This document shows, piece by piece, positions 51,503 to 55,244 of a stretch of 55,244 bases of DNA. The translations under genes were made by a program, and so were the position numbers. Origin of the DNA: an uncultured Clostridia bacterium (GTDB lineage: Bacteria > Bacillota > Clostridia > Christensenellales > Borkfalkiaceae); the NCBI GenBank assembly GCA_944330115.1, contig CALVIN010000008.1, positions 1-55,244 on the forward strand. The letters run 5' to 3'. Under the pieces are notes generated by a model that did not search any database, was not told the DNA's origin, and saw nothing but the letters and a program-made list of their open reading frames with translations. The first letter of the stretch is position 1. The number at the start of each line of letters is the position of its first letter.

Positions 51503-52158
51503 TTTATCCTCCATAAACTTTTTGAGCCTTGCGCAGCTTTTTAACTTTAAACCACAAAAGCGGTACGGTTAAAAAAATCTGCGTGCAGCACAATTTACGA
51601 TAAGTGAACGGGCATTGCAAAAGTTTTTAAGCAAATTTTTGCCGTATTTTTACGGCTTTTCTGCAATTTTATGCGGGTTTTTACGCCCGATTTTTGCTGC
51701 CTTTGCCGAACGGTTTTTGCTCTGTTTTACCGCATAAACTGCGGTAAAACAAGGGGCATGCCCCTTGAATTTTGCGATACCCGAAGCGCGCAGTTAAAAC
51801 ACGCGCTGTTTTTATTCTGCTGCGACGCAATAAAAATTATGAGCCGCAAATTTTTAAGGCGCTTATTTGTCCTTAAAAATATACATTAAGTATAGCTACA
51901 AAAGGAGCGGTTGTCAAGCCCGATTATGTTAAAATTTGAATTTTACATTAAGAATTGCTTATAATTTGGTTAAGTTTTTTAAATAATTTGAATAATTTTC
52001 ACGCTTTTGTTGCACCTTTTCAGCCGAATTTTAGTCACTTTCATATTTTTAAAATTTTTTAACATTTTTTTGATTTTAATGCGGGCGGTGGCAAAACCGC
52101 TTACACCTCCCCTTCGAGGGACGAGGGAACGGCGGCGCGGAATTTTTGTGAACCTCTC
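51503..52158. other. oppA long structured leader and flanking gene-free sequence
   Basis: From the promoter at 51,889-51,917 the transcript runs about 380 bases before the oppA ATG. Minus-strand hairpins: CAAGGGGC/GCCCCTTG (51750-51767), GTTTTACCGCA/TGCGGTAAAAC (51724-51750), CGGG/CCCG near 51,675, GCCGTA/TACGGC near 51,640. None is followed by a T-run. 51,918-52,158 is AT-rich with one CTCCCCTTCGAGGG box near 52,107. No gene seen. Confidence 0.65.
51889..51917 (-). promoter_or_regulatory. Promoter of the opp operon
   Basis: In the minus direction TTGACA (51917-51912), 17-base spacer, TATACT (51894-51889). Confidence 0.85.
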
Positions 52159-52362
52159 TCACTCGCTCCACTTTTTTATGTTTTGCGTGCGGTCTTTTAC
52201 GTCGTCGTGCTCCTCGAAGTAGCGGCGGCGGATGGCCTCGATGCCGTCATCTTCGTTTAACAGCCCGAGCATCTCTTTAAGCTCGTCCTCGGAAAAGTCG
52301 GCGGGGTTGAATGAGCCCTCGAACGCCGACGAAAGTTTTAACATATCCCACTTTGTTATCAT
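52159..52362 (-). CDS. Hypothetical small protein, 67 residues
   Basis: A short soluble, acidic, probably helical protein (SEDELKEMLGLLNEDDG in the middle, RRRYFEEHDD near the end). AGGTGAAGC just upstream of the ATG is a proper ribosome-binding site, which supports a real gene. No recognised family. It has no operon partner. Confidence 0.65.
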   Translation of the reverse strand: MITKWDMLKLSSAFEGSFNPADFSEDELKEMLGLLNEDDGIEAIRRRYFEEHDDVKDRTQNIKKWSE

Positions 52363-52480
52363 GCTTCACCTGTAAAAATTTATTGTGCCCGCCGTATACC
52401 ATATAATATATATAATATAGCGGCATTGTTTGGGGGCTGCCCTTAAATGGGCGGCGACGCGGCTGCGCCGTTGCTTAAAA

Positions 52481-52500
52481 CGCCGCCGAAAGCGGCGGCG
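52481..52500 (-). terminator. Hairpin downstream of the 374-residue lipoprotein gene
   Basis: CGCCGCCG (52481-52488) pairs with CGGCGGCG (52493-52500); TTTTAAG follows on the minus strand. It lies about 150 bases beyond the stop. Confidence 0.5.
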
Positions 52501-52653
52501 TATTTTGCTTTAAATAAAACTTTTAAACAGCCGCGCGGGGCGGCAAATATGCGTTATTTGCGGCATATATGCGGTGCAATTAGCCAAAACGCAACAAAAT
52601 TACATTTATATTGCAATACTGCCGAAAGGGGCGCATATATTGCCCGTTTAAAC

Positions 52654-53778
52654 TCAACCGTGCTGCTCTTTGGCATCTTCGAGCATGGCGAGCTTTTCGG
52701 TCATGTCGGTATCGCGGTTTGAATAGCTGTACCACACGCTCTGCTCGGATACGGCGCCGCCGCTGAATGAGAACAGCAATACTTTTATTTTGCCCTCCCA
52801 CTGCTCCTTTATGTTGTAATACTTCATAAGGCCGTTTTCCCAAACCTGGAAGGTTATTGCGGGGCCCTTGCCCTCGGCGTCGTTCACCCAGCCGCACTCT
52901 TCGGCGCTGTTGGCGTTGGCAAGCATTGCCGCCGAAGCCTCGTCGGCGCTGGCGACTGCTGCGTCTATCTCCATCACCACCTCATACACGGCGTGGCCGT
53001 CGAACTCGCCGCGCGTTATTGTGGCATTTTTTATAATTCCGTCGGCAAGAATGTTGATGTTGCCGTGAATGACCGCCTCGCCGTCCTCAGAAAGGGCGAT
53101 GATATCGTCCTCTATGCCGGCAAGGTCGAGCTTTTCGCCCTCGCGCTTGACGATGTGGGGATCGTCGGTGCCCCAGTTGGAGCCTGTCTCCCAGTCGCAG
53201 GTGAGCATGGGCTGCTCGGAATCGGCACCATGACCCTCGACGTAGCGGATATTTTCGCCCTCGAAGCGGTAGAGCTTGTTGGTATCTTCAACGAAGCGCA
53301 GGCGGGCCGACTCGAAAAAGCTCCTGAAGGTGTTTATGGTGCCCGTGGCCTCGTTTACCTTTTTTAATGTGTAGTGATATTTATAGCCGGGAGTGTTTTC
53401 GCCCTCGTGGATTATCAGCTTGTAGTTCTGCGTGGTGACGTCGCCGCTGTCGTCCTCTCCGAGGTTGGTGGAGCCCGTCTGCGAGGAGAAGTAAACATAC
53501 TTATCGATATACTCCTCGTTGTAGCAGGCGTAGGCAAAGAGTTCGGCGGCGACCTCCTTTGCAACCTCCTCCTTTTCGGCGCCGCGGGCGCTCTCCCAGC
53601 GGGATATTGCCGCCCTCGACTCATCCTCGTATGCAGCCGTAACCGCAGGGTAGAGGCCGTCGTCCTCGAGATAATAGCTCTTGTTTTCGCCTATGTTTGT
53701 GCCGCCGCACGCCGAAGCCGCCATTGCTGCAAAGGGCAGGGTGAGCAGCGCGCACACCTTTAAAATTTTTGATTTCAT
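52654..53778 (-). CDS. Hypothetical lipoprotein, 374 residues
   Basis: Start at the ATG at 53778 behind GGAGG; the longer frame lacks support. A lipoprotein signal ends ASAC with the lipid Cys at residue 24. The rest is a mixed, acidic outer domain with several Trp/Tyr-rich strands and no family I can name. Cys is otherwise absent, as usual for an exported protein. Monocistronic as far as can be seen. Confidence 0.78.
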   Translation of the reverse strand: MKSKILKVCALLTLPFAAMAASACGGTNIGENKSYYLEDDGLYPAVTAAYEDESRAAISRWESARGAEKEEVAKEVAAELFAYACYNEEYIDKYVYFSSQTGSTNLGEDDSGDVTTQNYKLIIHEGENTPGYKYHYTLKKVNEATGTINTFRSFFESARLRFVEDTNKLYRFEGENIRYVEGHGADSEQPMLTCDWETGSNWGTDDPHIVKREGEKLDLAGIEDDIIALSEDGEAVIHGNINILADGIIKNATITRGEFDGHAVYEVVMEIDAAVASADEASAAMLANANSAEECGWVNDAEGKGPAITFQVWENGLMKYYNIKEQWEGKIKVLLFSFSGGAVSEQSVWYSYSNRDTDMTEKLAMLEDAKEQHG

Positions 53779-53933
53779 AGAACCTCCGTGTTGCGGCAGT
53801 ATGCCGCCGTATATCCGGCCAGCGCCGAAACTTTGCATATGTATTGCAAAGATATATAGTCAAATTTATGTTAAGCTATATTTGCAAAATATCCGTCGTT
53901 TTTTTGCTGCTTAAAATGCGTTTTTGTGGCGCA

Positions 53934-54797
53934 TTATTCATACACAAAGGCGGTGCTCCACTGCTCATGGCCGAAGCGTTTTGCAATGTGCGCGCATTTG
54001 CACATGAATATGTAGAACATATGATAGCCCTCGCCATACAGCGTTTCGAGATTGCCCAGCCCCTTTGAAATTATCACGTCACTCTCGGAAAAGAGCTTTA
54101 AGGCGCTATCAGTTATCTCTTTTAAGTACGTTCCGGGGATGGCAACGCCGCTGTCCATCACCTTTGCATACCTTTCGAGCCCGATAAAGGCGGCGTCGAC
54201 GCGGGTGGCGTCGTTTATTATCTCGCCGCCGCGCACGAGGGAGGTCACGCTTATATTCGGGTAGAGCGCGCATATCACCCTTATAAGTATCTTATCGAAC
54301 ACCACTTCGCCGCAGTTATCGTGCACATAGAGGAGCGTTTTGCCCGAGGAAAGCTTTTGCTTTAAAAGCGCGAGCGTCTGCTCGTTTGGCACAGTTTTCT
54401 TTGCAGCTTGCTCTACAAGTGCAAGGCTGCCCTCGTTTAGATCGGAGAGCTTGGCAAAGTCGATATAGTTTGCCGCGGCGGCATACTTTATGCCATCGGA
54501 TATCGGGTCGGGCGAGGACATTATGGAGGAATACAGCCCATCCTCCATTGCAAGCACAGCCGAATTGAACATCTTTTTTTCGGCGGAGTAATTTATGCCG
54601 TGGCCGAATATGCGCGCGTGCAAATTGTTTATATCGCGCATTAAAAGGGGCGCGCAGTAAGCCTTTGGCGGATCTGCGCACAGTTCGCGCACGCCCTCTT
54701 TGAACTGCTCGATCTTTTTTGCGTCGCTTTCGGTGCGCTCAACCTTTTTGAGCTGGCTGTTGTAGAGGCAGCCCTTGCACTCCTCGTCTAACGTCAT
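53934..54797 (-). CDS. DUF89/ARMT1-like damage-control phosphatase family protein
   Basis: A 287-residue protein of the DUF89 family, metal-dependent phosphatases proposed to clear damaged metabolites. The N-terminal CKGCLYN pair is typical of the Cys-containing subgroup. The metal and phosphate motifs are YVHDNCGEVVFDK near residue 157, RGGEIINDAT near 190 and SKGLGNLETL near 245. The substrate is not predictable from sequence. GAGAGGGG is the ribosome-binding site. Confidence 0.87.
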   Translation of the reverse strand: MTLDEECKGCLYNSQLKKVERTESDAKKIEQFKEGVRELCADPPKAYCAPLLMRDINNLHARIFGHGINYSAEKKMFNSAVLAMEDGLYSSIMSSPDPISDGIKYAAAANYIDFAKLSDLNEGSLALVEQAAKKTVPNEQTLALLKQKLSSGKTLLYVHDNCGEVVFDKILIRVICALYPNISVTSLVRGGEIINDATRVDAAFIGLERYAKVMDSGVAIPGTYLKEITDSALKLFSESDVIISKGLGNLETLYGEGYHMFYIFMCKCAHIAKRFGHEQWSTAFVYE

Positions 54798-54870
54798 ACC
54801 CCTCTCCCCGCGCCGCGCAAAATGCGGACGCTTGCTTTAACTTTTGCAATTGCCTTGCGTTGCCGCATAT

Positions 54871-54899
54871 AGTATACCATTTAGCGGTGCCGTTGGCAA
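54871..54899 (-). promoter_or_regulatory. Promoter of the DUF89 gene
   Basis: In the minus direction TTGCCA (54899-54894), 17-base spacer, TATACT (54876-54871). Confidence 0.75.
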
Positions 54900-54933
54900 A
54901 CTGTTTTTGCCATTCGTTTGTTATAATTGGCAA

Positions 54934-55012
54934 AGCGACAAAATCTGCCGCGGTCGGCTCATTTCGGCGGCTGTTTTTTTGACGGGCGGCCGCTAATCGG
55001 CCGCGCTTTTTT
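54934..55012 (+). ncRNA. Candidate small RNA between an extended -10 box and a terminator
   Basis: TGTTATAAT (54919-54927) would start a transcript near 54934. It would end at the hairpin GCGGCCG/CGGCCGC (54986-54992/54998-55004) followed by TTTTTT, giving about 78 bases with no reading frame of note. There is no plus-strand gene upstream that needs this terminator. Confidence 0.35.
54986..55012 (+). terminator. Plus-strand intrinsic terminator
   Basis: GCGGCCG, loop CTAAT, CGGCCGC, then GCTTTTTT. Confidence 0.8.
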
Positions 55013-55124
55013 GCAAATAACGCAATGCGCGGCCCATTTTATTACAAACTTATTACAAGAGCGAGAAAAATTTTTAAAACGCGTACGGTATAATATTTAA
55101 AGAGAAATTAAAGGAGAAAGAACT

Positions 55125-55244
55125 ATGCCTTCTACTTACGCACATTACAGACTGGGCTGCGAAGTTTTGGAAAAACTGCCCGCGGCGCTCAAAGAAATAG
55201 CCAATAAAAATTTTGAGAGCTTTGCGCTGGGACTGCACGGGCCC
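55125..55244 (+). CDS. Start of a second zinc-dependent phospholipase C-like gene (cut by the window end)
   Basis: The first 40 codons of a gene that runs off the right edge. MPSTYAHYRLGCEVL matches the N-terminus of zinc-dependent phospholipase C-like proteins, and resembles MPDYFTHYIGARLI at 12,286; the early Tyr-x-His-Tyr suggests a zinc-binding His. AAAGGAG precedes the ATG. Too short for more. Confidence 0.7.
   Translation, partial: MPSTYAHYRLGCEVLEKLPAALKEIANKNFESFALGLHGP

Larger units (their letters stand above)
54798..55124. other. Gene-free region with divergent promoters and a plus-strand terminator
   Basis: Contains the DUF89 promoter (minus), a possible extended -10 promoter on the plus strand (TGTTATAAT, 54919-54927) and a strong plus-strand terminator at 54986-55012, then the upstream region of the 55,125 gene with TATAAT at 55,089-55,094. 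See the small-RNA candidate. Confidence 0.6.

Overview
The window looks like chromosome from an uncultured, spore-forming Gram-positive Clostridia-type bacterium. The DNA is moderately GC-rich, uses Shine-Dalgarno sites and sigma-A promoters, and carries a germinant receptor (gerA/gerB/gerC), spoIVFA/spoIVFB, spmA/spmB, a SipL-like SPOCS-LysM protein and veg. Placement near the Christensenellales-type gut lineages is my inference; no rRNA is present to test it. I found no prophage, transposase, CRISPR array, tRNA or rRNA.

Layout. 1-6,100: heavy-metal exporter-like membrane protein, a carbohydrate-type ABC ATPase with degenerate motifs, queH, an unusual transcarbamylase and trmB. 6,300-12,960: a membrane protein behind a structured leader, the ger operon (minus strand), and a divergent DNA glycosylase plus phospholipase C-like gene. 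13,100-19,000: spoIVFAB, then metG-tatD-rsmA. 19,199-20,292: spmAB. 20,865-25,954: cysteine desulfurase, a membrane protein, ispE, sipL and veg. The metG-tatD-rsmA and veg-sipL-ispE sets recall the classical metS-yabD-ksgA-veg-ispE neighbourhood of Firmicutes. 26,000-32,800: two Asp-rich proteins with the same tail, a large lipoprotein, a small G/E-rich ORF with no usable start codon, PPi-type phosphofructokinase, rplM-rpsI. 33,168-38,400: a cysE-cysS-alaS run behind a Cys T-box leader; alaS lacks its C-terminal third. 38,396-41,633: Ktr/Trk potassium uptake and a divergent DeoR-type regulator. 42,074-51,900: an oligopeptide (Opp) ABC operon in which OppA, OppB, OppD and OppF are all enlarged, followed by an ApbE-like membrane-anchored protein. 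52,159-55,244: a small protein, a lipoprotein, a DUF89/ARMT1-like protein and the start of a second phospholipase C-like gene.

The most interesting signal lies between the genes. Two families of dispersed elements (family A, about 190 bp, four near-full copies on both strands; family B, about 170 bp, two copies) keep their linker and loop sequences but have different stem sequences in different copies, always with base pairing retained. That is intra-genomic covariation, so these are selected or mechanistically maintained hairpin elements, not ordinary duplicates. They sit beside CCTCCCCT/AGGGGAGG palindromes, and two copies have been inserted between the Cys T-box leader and cysE.

Several genes (queH, trmB, ispE) have a consensus -10 box placed so that transcription would begin at or one base before the ATG, with no ribosome-binding site, which predicts leaderless mRNAs. 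All statements come from reading the sequence; no database search was possible.
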